This document shows, in pieces, positions 18,200-26,204 of a stretch of DNA of 64,000 nucleotides. Made by a program: the position numbers and the translations under genes. This DNA comes from Palsa-883 sp963847615 (GTDB lineage: Bacteria > Pseudomonadota > Alphaproteobacteria > Acetobacterales > Acetobacteraceae). The notes below the pieces were generated by a model. That model saw only the letters and a list, made by a program, of their open reading frames with translations, did no database searches and had not been told where the DNA came from. Position 1 is the stretch's first letter. Each line of letters opens with the position of its first letter. The stretch spans positions 71,244 through 135,243 of the forward strand of contig CAWKAN010000030.1 of the NCBI GenBank assembly GCA_963847615.1, given 5' to 3'.

Positions 18200-19015
18200 C
18201 TACACGGTGAACTGTTCCGTGATGATCCGCTCCGACAACCCCTGGTCCGGATCGAACAGCACGATCACGCTGACCGAGCGGTCCTCGCTGACCGCCACCG
18301 ACAGCACGTCGCGCACCTCGGTGAAGTCGGCCACCGCGGCGACCGGGCGCTTGTCGTGCTCCAGCACCTCGAACAGCACGTCGGCGCTGCTGGGCAGCAG
18401 CGCGCCGCGCCAGCGGCGCGGGCGGAATGCGCTGATCGGCGTCAGCGGCAGCAGGTTGGCCGACAGCGGCACGATCGGACCGTGCGCGGATAGATTATAT
18501 GCGGTCGAACCGGCCGGCGTGGACAGCAGGATGCCGTCGCACATCAGCTCGGCCAGCCGCACGCGGCCGTCGACGGTGATGCGGATCTTGGCGCCCTGGC
18601 GCAACTGGCGCAGCAGGCTGACCTCGTTGAACGCCAGCGCCTCCTCCACCATGCCGGTGGCGGTGACCGCGTTCATGCGCAGCGGGTGCAGCTCGGCGTG
18701 CTGGGCGCTGATCAGGCGCTCCAGCAGGTTGTCCTCGCTGTAGGCGTTCATCAGGAAGCCGACCGAGCCGCAGTTCATGCCGTAGACCGGCAGGCCGTTG
18801 CCCACCGCGCGGTGCAGCGTCTCCAGCATCTGCCCGTCGCCGCCCAGCGTGACCACCACGCCGGCCTGGTCCACCGCGCAGTCGCCGTAGCGCGCGACGA
18901 GGCGGGCGAAGCTCTCCTGCGCCAGCGGGGTGGCGGCGGCGGAAAACGCCACGCGGCCCGGCGCGACGGCGCGGCGCGTCGCCGGGGGCGGCGGCTCGGG
19001 AGGGATCGGGCTCAC
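18200..19015 (-). CDS. nadK: NAD kinase
   Basis: A 271-residue ATP-NAD kinase making NADP. GGDG at 58-61 binds phosphate, followed by GMNCGSVGFLMN, FNEVSLLRQ, LAELMCDGILLSTPAGSTAY and the SANLLPLTPISAFRPRRW block. A short Pro-rich N-terminus precedes the first strand. The start at 19015 overlaps the stop of the upstream nitrilase gene by four bases (ATGA), so they are translationally coupled; coupling of nadK to a NIT-type amidase is plausible but has no obvious biochemical link. Confidence 0.96.
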   Translation of the reverse strand: MSPIPPEPPPPATRRAVAPGRVAFSAAATPLAQESFARLVARYGDCAVDQAGVVVTLGGDGQMLETLHRAVGNGLPVYGMNCGSVGFLMNAYSEDNLLERLISAQHAELHPLRMNAVTATGMVEEALAFNEVSLLRQLRQGAKIRITVDGRVRLAELMCDGILLSTPAGSTAYNLSAHGPIVPLSANLLPLTPISAFRPRRWRGALLPSSADVLFEVLEHDKRPVAAVADFTEVRDVLSVAVSEDRSVSVIVLFDPDQGLSERIITEQFTV

Positions 19016-19848
19016 ACCCGCTTCCGATGCTCCAGCACCGGCATGTTGCCGCGCACCCGCCCGGTGACGCCGGGGTCGATGCGCGCGGTGCTCCAGCCGA
19101 TGCCGTCGGAGACCTGGGCGACGACCTGGCCCCAGGGGTCGCAGACCAGGGAGTGGCCGTAGGTGAACCGCGCCTCGCCCTTGCCCTCCAGGTGCTTACC
19201 GTGCGTGGCGGGCGCGGCGAACCAGCACTGCGTCTCGATTGCGCGGCCGCGGATCAGCACCTCCCAGTGGTCCTTGCCGGTGGCGAGCGTGAAGGCCGAG
19301 GGCAGGAAGATCAGCTCCGCCCCGCGCTCGCGCAGGGTCCAGAACAGGTCGGGAAAGCGCAGGTCGTAGCAGATCGCGCAGCCGACCTTCACCCCGCCGG
19401 CCTGGTAGGTGACCACCTCGTCGCCGGCGCCATAGGTGGCGCTTTCGCGATAGCCGGTGCCGTCGGGGGCGACGATGTCGAACAGGTGCATCTTGCGGTA
19501 GCGGGCGATCTCCTGGCCGTCCGGGTCGAACACCACCGTGGTGTTGAACAGTTTTTCCGGTCCTTTTTCGATGATCGAGCCGCCGTGCACGTGGAGTTTG
19601 GCGCCGCGGGCGACGTCGCGCAGGAATTCATACGCGGGGCCGCCGGGTTCGTTGGAGCCCTTGGCCGGCAGCACCTCGGCCTGGGCGAAGCGGTTGGCGC
19701 GGTCGCCGCCGAGCGAGGACCAGACCTCCGGCAGGCTGACGATGTCGGGCCGATCGGCGCTGATCGCCTGATCGAGCAGCGCGCGCGCCTGGGCGATGTT
19801 GTCGTCCTTGTTGGCGCCGGGGTTCATCTGCACGACGGAGACGCGCAT
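19012..19848 (-). CDS. Carbon-nitrogen hydrolase (NIT2/omega-amidase-like)
   Basis: A 278-residue nitrilase-superfamily amidase. Catalytic triad: Glu41 in SLPEVW, Lys119 in YRKMHLFD and Cys160 in CAICYDLRFP. The HLFDIVAPDGTGYRES stretch points to the omega-amidase/NIT branch, which hydrolyses alpha-ketoglutaramate or deaminated glutathione; the exact substrate is inference. The start ATG at 19848 has GGAGCAACCC just before it. First gene of a two-gene unit with nadK. Confidence 0.93.
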   Translation of the reverse strand: MRVSVVQMNPGANKDDNIAQARALLDQAISADRPDIVSLPEVWSSLGGDRANRFAQAEVLPAKGSNEPGGPAYEFLRDVARGAKLHVHGGSIIEKGPEKLFNTTVVFDPDGQEIARYRKMHLFDIVAPDGTGYRESATYGAGDEVVTYQAGGVKVGCAICYDLRFPDLFWTLRERGAELIFLPSAFTLATGKDHWEVLIRGRAIETQCWFAAPATHGKHLEGKGEARFTYGHSLVCDPWGQVVAQVSDGIGWSTARIDPGVTGRVRGNMPVLEHRKRV

Positions 19849-20178
19849 TGGGTTGCTCCTGGAGGTGGGGCTGGGGGAGAGAAGCGTATCCGGCGGCTGA
19901 TGGCAATCTTCAAGCTGGCGGCGGGAGGGGCGGTGTCATGGCCGTTGGCAGCCGAACCTGATCGAGGCGTCCCGCCAGCTCTCCCAATGCCGCCCGGCGA
20001 AAAGTCCGGGGTTTGTCGGCTGACCTGTCATGTTGAAAATGCGAGATCGTTTCAGCCGCCGGAGGGTCGACCTGGTCGCCAGTTGATCGAGACCCGGACC
20101 GCTCGGCCGGCGCCGGGTTGGTGGTATCCGTCTTGATTTGACGTGTGGCTGCAAGCCGGTCCCCGGGCAATCCCGCGC
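19849..20178. other. Gene-free spacer
   Basis: Region upstream of the nitrilase gene up to the palindromic repeat at 20.18 kb. It should hold the promoter of the nitrilase-nadK unit; no coding frame or RNA is recognisable. Confidence 0.5.
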
Positions 20179-20453
20179 GCGATATCAATGACCCAAATAA
20201 CGAAGGCTCTTATCGCGTTGATTGTTGGCAACTGGGTAGGGCGGAAAAGCGCAGCGCCTTCCGCCATCGTGCAGTCGTGGGACGTCGCGGGGAACCACGC
20301 GGGGCGAGGTTTGCTCGTCCGTGCGGTGGCGGAAGGCGCTGCGCTTTTCCGCCCTACCAATGGTACCAGCGAAGCCTCGTCAACAATCAACGCGATAAGA
20401 GCCATAACGAATGGTTCAGCATTGCGATCCGTTGGTATCAGGCCAGCAGATCG
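20179..20453. repeat. Palindromic spacer repeat copy 2, split by a MITE
   Basis: If the MITE (20205-20403) and one copy of its 8-base target duplication are removed, the left part GATATCAATGACCCAAATAA joins CGAATGGTTCAGCATTGCGA and CCGTTGGTATCAGGCCAGCA, giving a diverged version of the hairpin at 1299-1349. The upstream flank (CTGCAAGCCGGTCCCCGGGCAA) also matches the flank of copy 1. The TGA stop of the HEPN remnant (minus strand, 20438-20440) falls inside the conserved GGTATCAGG. Confidence 0.7.
20205..20403. mobile_element. MITE copy 1 (199 bp) with 8-bp target duplication
   Basis: Perfect terminal inverted repeats of 23 bases (starting GGCTCTTATCGCGTTGATTG) bound the element, and ATAACGAA is directly duplicated at 20197-20204 and 20404-20411. 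Inside each end lies the subterminal palindrome GTAGGGCGGAAAAGCG...CCTTCCGCC (20236-20265 and inverted at 20328-20357). It has no coding capacity, so it must have been moved by an enzyme encoded elsewhere. GGCTC ends with 8-base A+T-rich duplications resemble the ISL3 family. Confidence 0.88.
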
Positions 20454-20623
20454 GCGATGCAGTTGACAAAGCGCGCGGCGGTTGCAATCGCCGCGGTTGC
20501 GGTGACAACGGAGATCTCAGCCTCGGTTCCCGTGCCGTAGTCGGCCATCGATTTCAATTCGTACGCTCGACCGAGGAATTCCGACAACGCCTTGTCGAGG
20601 AACCGTGTCGCCTCCGGCGTCAC
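20438..20623 (-). CDS. HEPN-domain toxin remnant with internal deletion
   Basis: A 61-residue product starting at a GTG that overlaps the upstream MNT stop by four bases (GTGA). Its first 13 residues match the start of HEPN proteins (TPEATRFLDKA) and the rest matches their last third (FLGRAYELKSMADYGTG, ending AARFVNCIADLLA). Complete HEPN partners of this type have about 125-135 residues; the middle, with the helices that normally carry the RNase RX4-6H motif, has been removed in frame. It is therefore probably inactive. Its stop codon lies within a palindromic repeat. Without the neighbouring MNT gene it would be hard to recognise. Confidence 0.75.
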   Translation of the reverse strand: MTPEATRFLDKALSEFLGRAYELKSMADYGTGTEAEISVVTATAAIATAARFVNCIADLLA

Positions 20624-20943
20624 AGATCGCGCCCGTCCTGACGGATCTCGTGCATCAGCGGCGAGCGCTCCGCGTAGGCGCCGGAACGGAACGGCTTGGC
20701 CGAAATCACCGCCCCGGTGTCGTCCAGGATCATGGTGGTGATGTGTGCCAGCCGGCCAAGTTCGTCCCAGAGCTCGCCGGGGTCCTTGATGAAGACGGCC
20801 ACATCGTAGTCCGACGTCGGCCTTGCGTCGCCGCGGGCGCGCGAGCCAAACAGCACGACGCGCTCGATCCGGTTGCCATAGGCCTCGTTCAGCGCCTGGC
20901 GGAAGCGAACGAGAACAGGGTCATCCGTCTGGGTTGCCGACAT
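20620..20943 (-). CDS. mntA: MNT-domain minimal nucleotidyltransferase antitoxin
   Basis: A 107-residue protein with the nucleotidyltransferase signature GSRARGDARPTSDYDVAVF, where GS and the paired Asp residues bind metal and nucleotide. In HEPN-MNT toxin-antitoxin modules this protein AMPylates and neutralises the HEPN RNase. The ATG at 20943 has GGAAG eight bases upstream and is preferred over 20958. It is coupled to the deleted HEPN gene downstream. With the toxin lost, the antitoxin may persist as a relic. Confidence 0.88.
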   Translation of the reverse strand: MSATQTDDPVLVRFRQALNEAYGNRIERVVLFGSRARGDARPTSDYDVAVFIKDPGELWDELGRLAHITTMILDDTGAVISAKPFRSGAYAERSPLMHEIRQDGRDL

Positions 20944-21042
20944 AGTGTCTTCCACCACCGGTCGGGATCATAGCAAAGCCTGGGTCGCGGCGAAGACTGC
21001 ATCATGGCGGCGCAGGGACCGACCCTGGTATCGCCGTCGCTG

Positions 21043-21366
21043 TCAGTCCCCCTCCTCGAAGCCCGATTCGACCAGGGCCGCCAGCGCGTCCAGCGCCTCC
21101 TTGGCGCCCCAGCCCTCGGCGCGCAACTCGATCGTCGCGCCGTAGCCGGCGCCCAGCATCATCAACCCCATGATCGAACGGGCGGGCACGCTTTGACCGT
21201 CGCGGATCACGTCCACCGAGGCCTCGAACCGTTCGGCCAGGGTGACGAATTTCGCCGCCGCGCGCGCGTGCAGGCCGCGCCGGTTGGTGATGATGACGCT
21301 GCGGCTGACGACGGGGGCAGGCCGGTCCGTCGGCGGATCGGGGGCCTGCTCACCGCCGTCCTGCAT
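21043..21366 (-). CDS. ptsH: HPr phosphocarrier protein
   Basis: A 107-residue HPr of the nitrogen-type PTS. His33 in NRRGLHARAAAKF is the phosphorylation site for EI, and Ser64 in ARSIMGLMML is the target of HPr kinase. The N-terminus carries about 20 extra residues ahead of the usual start (SRSVIITN), so an internal start is possible, but the ATG at 21366 overlaps the EIIA stop by one base (TGATG), which favours it. Lies with EIIA, rapZ and hprK on one strand; no permease or EI (ptsP) gene is in the window, so this is a signalling rather than a transport module. Confidence 0.95.
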   Translation of the reverse strand: MQDGGEQAPDPPTDRPAPVVSRSVIITNRRGLHARAAAKFVTLAERFEASVDVIRDGQSVPARSIMGLMMLGAGYGATIELRAEGWGAKEALDALAALVESGFEEGD

Positions 21367-21791
21367 CAGCCGCAGGTTCCGTTCAGCTTCTTCTCGCCGT
21401 GCAGCACGTGCGAGGCGGCGGCGATGTATTTGCGGCCCGCCTCCTCGGCGCAGCTCACCGCGGACGCGAGCGGCTGGTTCGAGCGGACCTTCGCCAGCTT
21501 GACCAGCATCGGCAGGTTGACGCCGGCGATCACCTCGACCCCGGGATGTTCCATCATCGAGATCGCCAGGTTGGACGGGGTGCCGCCGAACATGTCGGTC
21601 AGCAGCACCACGCCGTCACCGGAATCGCAGCGCGCAATGCAGGCCTCGATGTCGGCGCGGCGATTCTCCACGTCGTCTTCCGGACCGATGCACACCGTGT
21701 CGACGTTCTTCTGTGCGCCCACCACATGTTCCATGGCGGAGCGCAGTTCCTCGGCCAGGCGGCCGTGGGTGACCAGGATCATGCCGATCAT
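21366..21791 (-). CDS. PTS EIIA, mannose type
   Basis: A 141-residue EIIA-Man-like protein: MIGMILVTHGRLAEE with phosphoacceptor His9, LLTDMFGGTPSNLAI and GVNLPMLVKLAKVRS. In alphaproteobacteria this solitary EIIA takes phosphate from HPr and regulates other systems instead of importing sugar. It is one base overlapped with ptsH and 74 bases downstream of rapZ. Length and motifs are normal. Confidence 0.94.
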   Translation of the reverse strand: MIGMILVTHGRLAEELRSAMEHVVGAQKNVDTVCIGPEDDVENRRADIEACIARCDSGDGVVLLTDMFGGTPSNLAISMMEHPGVEVIAGVNLPMLVKLAKVRSNQPLASAVSCAEEAGRKYIAAASHVLHGEKKLNGTCG

Positions 21792-21865
21792 GGGTCGCGT
21801 ACGAGGCCTCTGGCGGCTTCCGAGGCGGGAAGCCCACTGTCTTTATGGAAGCGGATCATGTCGTA

Positions 21866-22957
21866 TCAGGCCTCCTGCGCCTGGGCCGGCAGGGGCCACG
21901 CGCCCGATCCGCCGCCAGTCGCCACATTTCCGTCGCGGCGGGGTGCCGCGCGGTCAACCCATGTCGCCCCGTTCGGGGCGGTCCCGTTTTGGATCGCCCC
22001 GTCCTGGGCCACCGCGTTTTGCGGCGCCCCGTTCCGGGTCGACGTCGTCAGTCCTTCCTGCGCCAGCTCCCGATGCATCACGTGAACGCGCCAGCCGCCG
22101 GACTGCCCGGCGGCGCCATGCGCTTGAGGGCGGCAGGTCAGCCGGGCGGCCAACGCCTCGACGAAATACACCGAGCGGTGGCGCCCGCCCGTGCAGCCGA
22201 TCGCGATCGTCGCGTATTTCTTGCCCTCTTGTAGGAACCGCGGCAAGAGCAGCTCGATCAGCCCGGCCGCCCCCTCGAAGAAGGCCGGGAAATCGGGGTC
22301 GGCCGCGACGAAGGCGCCGACCGCGGAATCAAGCCCGGTTCGCGCACGCAAAATCGGGTCGTAATGGGGATTCCGCAAGAAGCGCGCGTCGAATACCAGA
22401 TCCGCTTCCCGCGGCAGTCCCTTCGGATAGGCGAAGGAAACCAGGGTCACCACCAGACTGCCGCCAGCGGTGTCGGTGCCGAAATGCTGCTCGATCCGCC
22501 GGCGCATAGTACCGATCGGCAGGTCGGAGGTGTCCACCACCAGGTCGGCGGCCTCGCGCAATGGCCCGGTCGCGGCCTGCTCCTCGGCGATGCCGACCGA
22601 AACCCGGCCGTGCGGCGCCAGCGGGTGGCGGCGCCGGCTTTCGGTGTAGCGGCGCAGCAGCGTGGCCTCGTCGGCGCAGACATAGACCAGCTCGGGCCGC
22701 AGCCGCGGGTTGGCGCGCAACGCCGCCAGCGTCTCCAGCACCCGCGCGGCGTCGAAGCCGCGGGTGCGGGCGTCCACCCCGATGGCCAGCTTGCGCTCGC
22801 TGCGCCCGACCATCTCGGCCAGCATCTCCAACGGCGGGTTGTCGACCGTCTCGAAGCCAAGGTCCTCGAGCGTACCGAGCACCGAAAGCTTGCCGCTGCC
22901 GGACAGGCCGGTGACCAGGACCACGCGCCGGCGCGGCGTGGGCGGGTCCGCCGTCAT
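21866..22957 (-). CDS. rapZ: RNase adapter protein RapZ
   Basis: A 363-residue P-loop protein: GLSGSGK at 17-23, the DNPP block, SFAYPKGLPREADLVFDARFL-type core split over LVSFAYPKGLPREADL and VFDARFLRNPHYD, and the C-terminal IGCTGGRHRSVYFVEALA. RapZ delivers small RNAs to RNase E in enterobacteria and binds the glmS system; in alphaproteobacteria the gene sits with the PTS module as here. The last 55 residues are an unusual low-complexity tail rich in NGAPQ/DGAIQNG repeats, making the protein longer than the usual 285-320. Overlaps hprK by four bases. Confidence 0.95.
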   Translation of the reverse strand: MTADPPTPRRRVVLVTGLSGSGKLSVLGTLEDLGFETVDNPPLEMLAEMVGRSERKLAIGVDARTRGFDAARVLETLAALRANPRLRPELVYVCADEATLLRRYTESRRRHPLAPHGRVSVGIAEEQAATGPLREAADLVVDTSDLPIGTMRRRIEQHFGTDTAGGSLVVTLVSFAYPKGLPREADLVFDARFLRNPHYDPILRARTGLDSAVGAFVAADPDFPAFFEGAAGLIELLLPRFLQEGKKYATIAIGCTGGRHRSVYFVEALAARLTCRPQAHGAAGQSGGWRVHVMHRELAQEGLTTSTRNGAPQNAVAQDGAIQNGTAPNGATWVDRAAPRRDGNVATGGGSGAWPLPAQAQEA

Positions 22958-23388
22958 GCCGCGAAGGCCCCCGCGACCTGGTCGACGCGGCCGAGCGCAC
23001 CGTCGAGCGCCAGGGCAACCCGCTCGGCGGCCGAGACGGCCGCGGCGTCGATCCGCACCAGCGGCAGGTCGAGCGCGGCGTGCCGCGCCGGCGCCGGCAG
23101 GCGGGGCGCCATAGGGGCCGGCAGCGGGGAAAGATCAACCACCAGGGCGAGCCGCGCCTCGGTCACATAGGGCAGGCGGAAGATGCCCAAGCCACGCACT
23201 TCCAGCAATCCGGCCAGCGCCGCGGGCGCGCGGGCCAGGCCGTCCACGATGTCCACCCGGTCGTCGGCAACCAGATCAAAGCCACGGGCGCACAACCGCA
23301 ACACGAGGTCGGACTTTCCCGACCCCGGCGGTCCCAGCAGTAGCACGCCCAGCCCCCCCCTGGACGCGCAGCTCCCGTGGATTTGCAT
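22954..23388 (-). CDS. hprK: HPr kinase, short alphaproteobacterial form
   Basis: A 144-residue protein equal to the C-terminal catalytic half of HPr kinase/phosphorylase. Starts MQIHGSCASRGGLGVLLLGP with the P-loop GPPGSGKSD at 19-27 and then ADDRVDI, and RGLGIFRLPYV. The regulatory N-terminal half of Firmicute HprK is absent, as normal in this group. The ATG at 23388 is preferred over 23433. It is the first gene of the hprK-rapZ-EIIA-ptsH string; the stop overlaps rapZ. Confidence 0.92.
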   Translation of the reverse strand: MQIHGSCASRGGLGVLLLGPPGSGKSDLVLRLCARGFDLVADDRVDIVDGLARAPAALAGLLEVRGLGIFRLPYVTEARLALVVDLSPLPAPMAPRLPAPARHAALDLPLVRIDAAAVSAAERVALALDGALGRVDQVAGAFAA

Positions 23389-23507
23389 GCGGCACACTCT
23401 GAGCGCAAGCGCGGCGGAATGGAAGCGGCGCATGACGCACGCGTGACCATCGGACCCTGGTCGGGTGGCTTGTCCCGGTCCGGGTCGCGTGCCAGCCTGA
23501 CGCGGTC

Positions 23508-24440
23508 ATGACCTCTCGCGCCGATATTGCCAGCGCTGCCCGCCGCATCGCCGGCCACGTGCGCCACACCCCGCTGCTGCGCCTGGCCGGCTCCGAGCTC
23601 GATCTGCGGCATCCGGTTACGCTGAAGCTGGAGCTGCTGCAGCACGCCGGGAGTTTCAAGCCGCGTGGCGCGTTCAACCGGTTGCTGTTGGCCGAGTTGC
23701 CGGCTTGTGGCGTGATCGCCGCGTCAGGCGGCAACCACGGCGCCGCGGTGGCCTATGCGGCCCGCGCCCTTGGCGTGGCGGCCGAGATTTTCGTGCCCGA
23801 GCTGACGCCGCCGGCCAAGCTGGCGCGCATCGCCAGCTATGGCGCGCGCGTGGTGCGGGGCGGGGCGACCTATGCCGAGGCGCTGGCCGCCTCCCGCGCC
23901 CGCCAGGCGGAAACCGGGGCACTGGAGGTGCATGCCTACGACCATCCGGCGGTGTTGGCCGGCCAGGGCACGGTGGGGCGCGAGTTCGAGCTGGATGCGC
24001 CGGAGCTCACCCATGTCCTGGTGGCGACCGGCGGCGGCGGGCTGATCGGCGGCATTGCCGCGTGGTACGCCGGCAGTGCCGCGGTGGTCAGCGTCGAGCC
24101 GGAGGGCTGCCCAGCGCTGCACGACGCGTTGCGTGCCGGGCGGCCGGTGGCGGCCCCGGTGGGCGGTCTCGCCGCGGACAGCCTCGGCGCGCGCCAGGTG
24201 GGCGGGCTGATGTTCCCGATCGCCGCGCGCCACGTCGCCGCCGCGGTGCTGGTGGCCGACGCCGCGATCGCGGCGGCGCAGCGCCTGCTGTGGGACCGGC
24301 TGCGGCTGGTCGCCGAGCCTGGCGGCGCGACCGCGCTGGCCGGGCTGCTGTCCGGCGCTTTTGTTCCGCCTGCGGACGCGCGCGTCGGCGTGCTGGTCTG
24401 CGGCGCCAACACCGATCCCGCGAAGGTGGCCGCATCATGA
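23508..24440 (+). CDS. PLP-dependent threonine/serine dehydratase-like enzyme
   Basis: A 310-residue fold-type II PLP protein. The Schiff-base lysine is Lys51 in GSFKPRGAF; GGNHGAA (74-80) and the phosphate-binding GGGGLIGG follow. No ACT domain is present, so it is the short catabolic/serine racemase-like form instead of biosynthetic IlvA. It overlaps the enoyl-CoA hydratase start by three bases. Substrate could be threonine, serine or hydroxyaspartate. Confidence 0.88.
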   Translation: MTSRADIASAARRIAGHVRHTPLLRLAGSELDLRHPVTLKLELLQHAGSFKPRGAFNRLLLAELPACGVIAASGGNHGAAVAYAARALGVAAEIFVPELTPPAKLARIASYGARVVRGGATYAEALAASRARQAETGALEVHAYDHPAVLAGQGTVGREFELDAPELTHVLVATGGGGLIGGIAAWYAGSAAVVSVEPEGCPALHDALRAGRPVAAPVGGLAADSLGARQVGGLMFPIAARHVAAAVLVADAAIAAAQRLLWDRLRLVAEPGGATALAGLLSGAFVPPADARVGVLVCGANTDPAKVAAS

Positions 24441-25237
24441 GTGACGCGACGTTCCTGCTCGATATCGACCCGCGCGGCGTCGCCACGCTGACGCTGAACC
24501 GGCCGCAGGTGGCGAATGCCTATGACGAGGCGCTGCTGCGCGCGCTGACCGCGGGGATGCAGCGGCTTGCCGCCGACCCGGCGGTGCGCGTGCTGGTGAT
24601 CCGCGGCGCCGGCAAGCACTTCCAGGCCGGCGCCGACATCAACTGGCTGAACCACCTGTCGCGCCAGGGGCCGGATGCGAACTACGCGGCCTCGGTGCTG
24701 ACGGTGCGGTTCAGCCGCACGCTGAACGAGTTTCCCAAGCCGACGATTGCGGTCATCCATGGCGGGTGCTTCGGTGGCGGCGTCGGCATCGCCTGCTGCG
24801 TCGATCTGGCGCTGGCGACACCGGAGGCGCGCTTCGGCATCACCGAGGTGCGGGTGGGCATCGCGCCGACGCCGATCTCGACCTTCATGGTCGGCGCCAT
24901 CGGGCTGCGCCAGACCCGCCGCTACGCGCTGACCGGGGAACGTTTCGGCCCCGAGGAGGCAGCGCGCATCGGCCTGGTGCACGAGGTGGTGCCGGGCGAG
25001 CGGCTGGAGGCGCGGCTGGCGGAGGTGCTGGAGGCGATCCTGGCCAGCGCGCCGGGCGCGATCGCGGCGACCAAGCTGTCGGTGCTCGGCGCCAACGGGT
25101 TGCTGCTGGACGATCGACAAGTGGCGCTGCTGGCGCATGAGGGCTGGATGCAGCGCCAGTCGGCCGAGGGGCAGGAGGGCACCTCGGCGTTCCGCGAGAA
25201 GCGCCGGCCGGCGTGGTATCGGCCGGCGACGACGTAG
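24437..25237 (+). CDS. Enoyl-CoA hydratase/isomerase family protein
   Basis: A 266-residue crotonase: oxyanion-hole strands FQAGADINWL and HGGCFGGGVGIACCVDLALA, with FGITEVRVGIAPTPIS holding the acidic active-site residue. The stretch is closest to methylglutaconyl-CoA hydratase (LiuC-type), but no leucine/isovalerate genes are nearby, so the role is open. Start ATG at 24437 overlaps the upstream stop (ATGA). The TAG stop lies in the first bases of a GTAGGCGGAAAAGCGC palindrome. Confidence 0.9.
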   Translation: MSDATFLLDIDPRGVATLTLNRPQVANAYDEALLRALTAGMQRLAADPAVRVLVIRGAGKHFQAGADINWLNHLSRQGPDANYAASVLTVRFSRTLNEFPKPTIAVIHGGCFGGGVGIACCVDLALATPEARFGITEVRVGIAPTPISTFMVGAIGLRQTRRYALTGERFGPEEAARIGLVHEVVPGERLEARLAEVLEAILASAPGAIAATKLSVLGANGLLLDDRQVALLAHEGWMQRQSAEGQEGTSAFREKRRPAWYRPATT

Positions 25238-25263
25238 GCGGAAAAGCGCAACGTATTCCGCCG
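25235..25263. repeat. Solitary copy of the GGCGGAAAAGCGC palindrome
   Basis: GTAGGCGGAAAAGCGCAACG followed by TATTCCGCC is a diverged copy of the subterminal palindrome found four times inside the two MITEs. Here no terminal inverted repeats accompany it. It supplies the stop codon of the enoyl-CoA hydratase gene. Confidence 0.65.
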
Positions 25264-25304
25264 GCGCGGCAGGGAGCGAGCCAGCGCCCGCGAGAGGGTG
25301 AGAA

Positions 25305-26204
25305 ATGCCGGCCAGGCAAAGGCAAGAACGACCGCAGGCTATCCGGGAGATGTCCGATAAACTGCGTCCCGACATCGCTCGCGACGCCACACTGAAGGCG
25401 GGTTCGGCCGTTGTCGAGGTTGCCGACCTTACCCGGCAATTTGGCACCTTCGTCGCGGTCGACCGCGTCAGCTTCAGCGTGCAGCGCGGTGAGGCGTTTG
25501 GTCTCATCGGCTCCAACGGTGCCGGCAAGACCACCATCATCCGGATGCTCACCACCCTGCTTCCCATCACCGCGGGCACCGGCACCGTCGCCGGCTACGA
25601 CATCGTCCGACAACCCGAGCAGATCCGCCGCCACATCGGCTACGTGCCGCAACTGCTATCCGCCGACGGCGCACTCACGGCGTGGGAGAACCTGCTGCTC
25701 TCGGCACGGCTCTACGACATTCCCCGCCGCGAAGTGCGCCCGCGGATCGAACGGGCGCTGGCGTCCATGGAGCTGACGGCGTTCGCGCACCACCTCGTCA
25801 AGGGCTTTTCCGGCGGCATGATCCGCCGCCTGGAGATCGCCCAGAGCATGCTGCACCACCCCGCCATCCTGTTCATGGACGAGCCGACGGTGGGCCTCGA
25901 TCCGGTTGCGCGACGTGCCGTTCTCGCCCACATCGCGGACCTGCGGCGGGACTTCGGCACCACCGTCCTGGTGACCAGCCACTACATGGAGGAGATCGAG
26001 GTGCTGTGCGATCGCCTCGGCGTGCTCAGCCACGGCAAACTGGTGGCCGTCGGCACCCCCGCCGAACTGAAGGCAAAGGTCGGGCCGGAGGCAACACTGG
26101 ACGACGTCTTCGCGGCCCTGGCGGGCGCCGGCGCGGAAACCGCCGAAGGAGGGACCTACCGTGACGCCCGGCTGTCGCGACGCGCTGCCAGCACGCATGC
26201 CTGA
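25305..26204 (+). CDS. ABC-2 type exporter, ATP-binding subunit
   Basis: A 299-residue ATPase of the DrrA/NodI/YadG type. Walker A GSNGAGKT, signature FSGGMIRRLEIA, Walker B ILFMDEPTVGLDP and the switch His in VLVTSHYMEE are intact. About 35 residues precede the domain. It overlaps the permease start by eight bases, so the two make one transporter, probably exporting a drug, lipid or polysaccharide precursor. GAGAGGGTGAGAA lies just before the ATG at 25305. Confidence 0.93.
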   Translation: MPARQRQERPQAIREMSDKLRPDIARDATLKAGSAVVEVADLTRQFGTFVAVDRVSFSVQRGEAFGLIGSNGAGKTTIIRMLTTLLPITAGTGTVAGYDIVRQPEQIRRHIGYVPQLLSADGALTAWENLLLSARLYDIPRREVRPRIERALASMELTAFAHHLVKGFSGGMIRRLEIAQSMLHHPAILFMDEPTVGLDPVARRAVLAHIADLRRDFGTTVLVTSHYMEEIEVLCDRLGVLSHGKLVAVGTPAELKAKVGPEATLDDVFAALAGAGAETAEGGTYRDARLSRRAASTHA

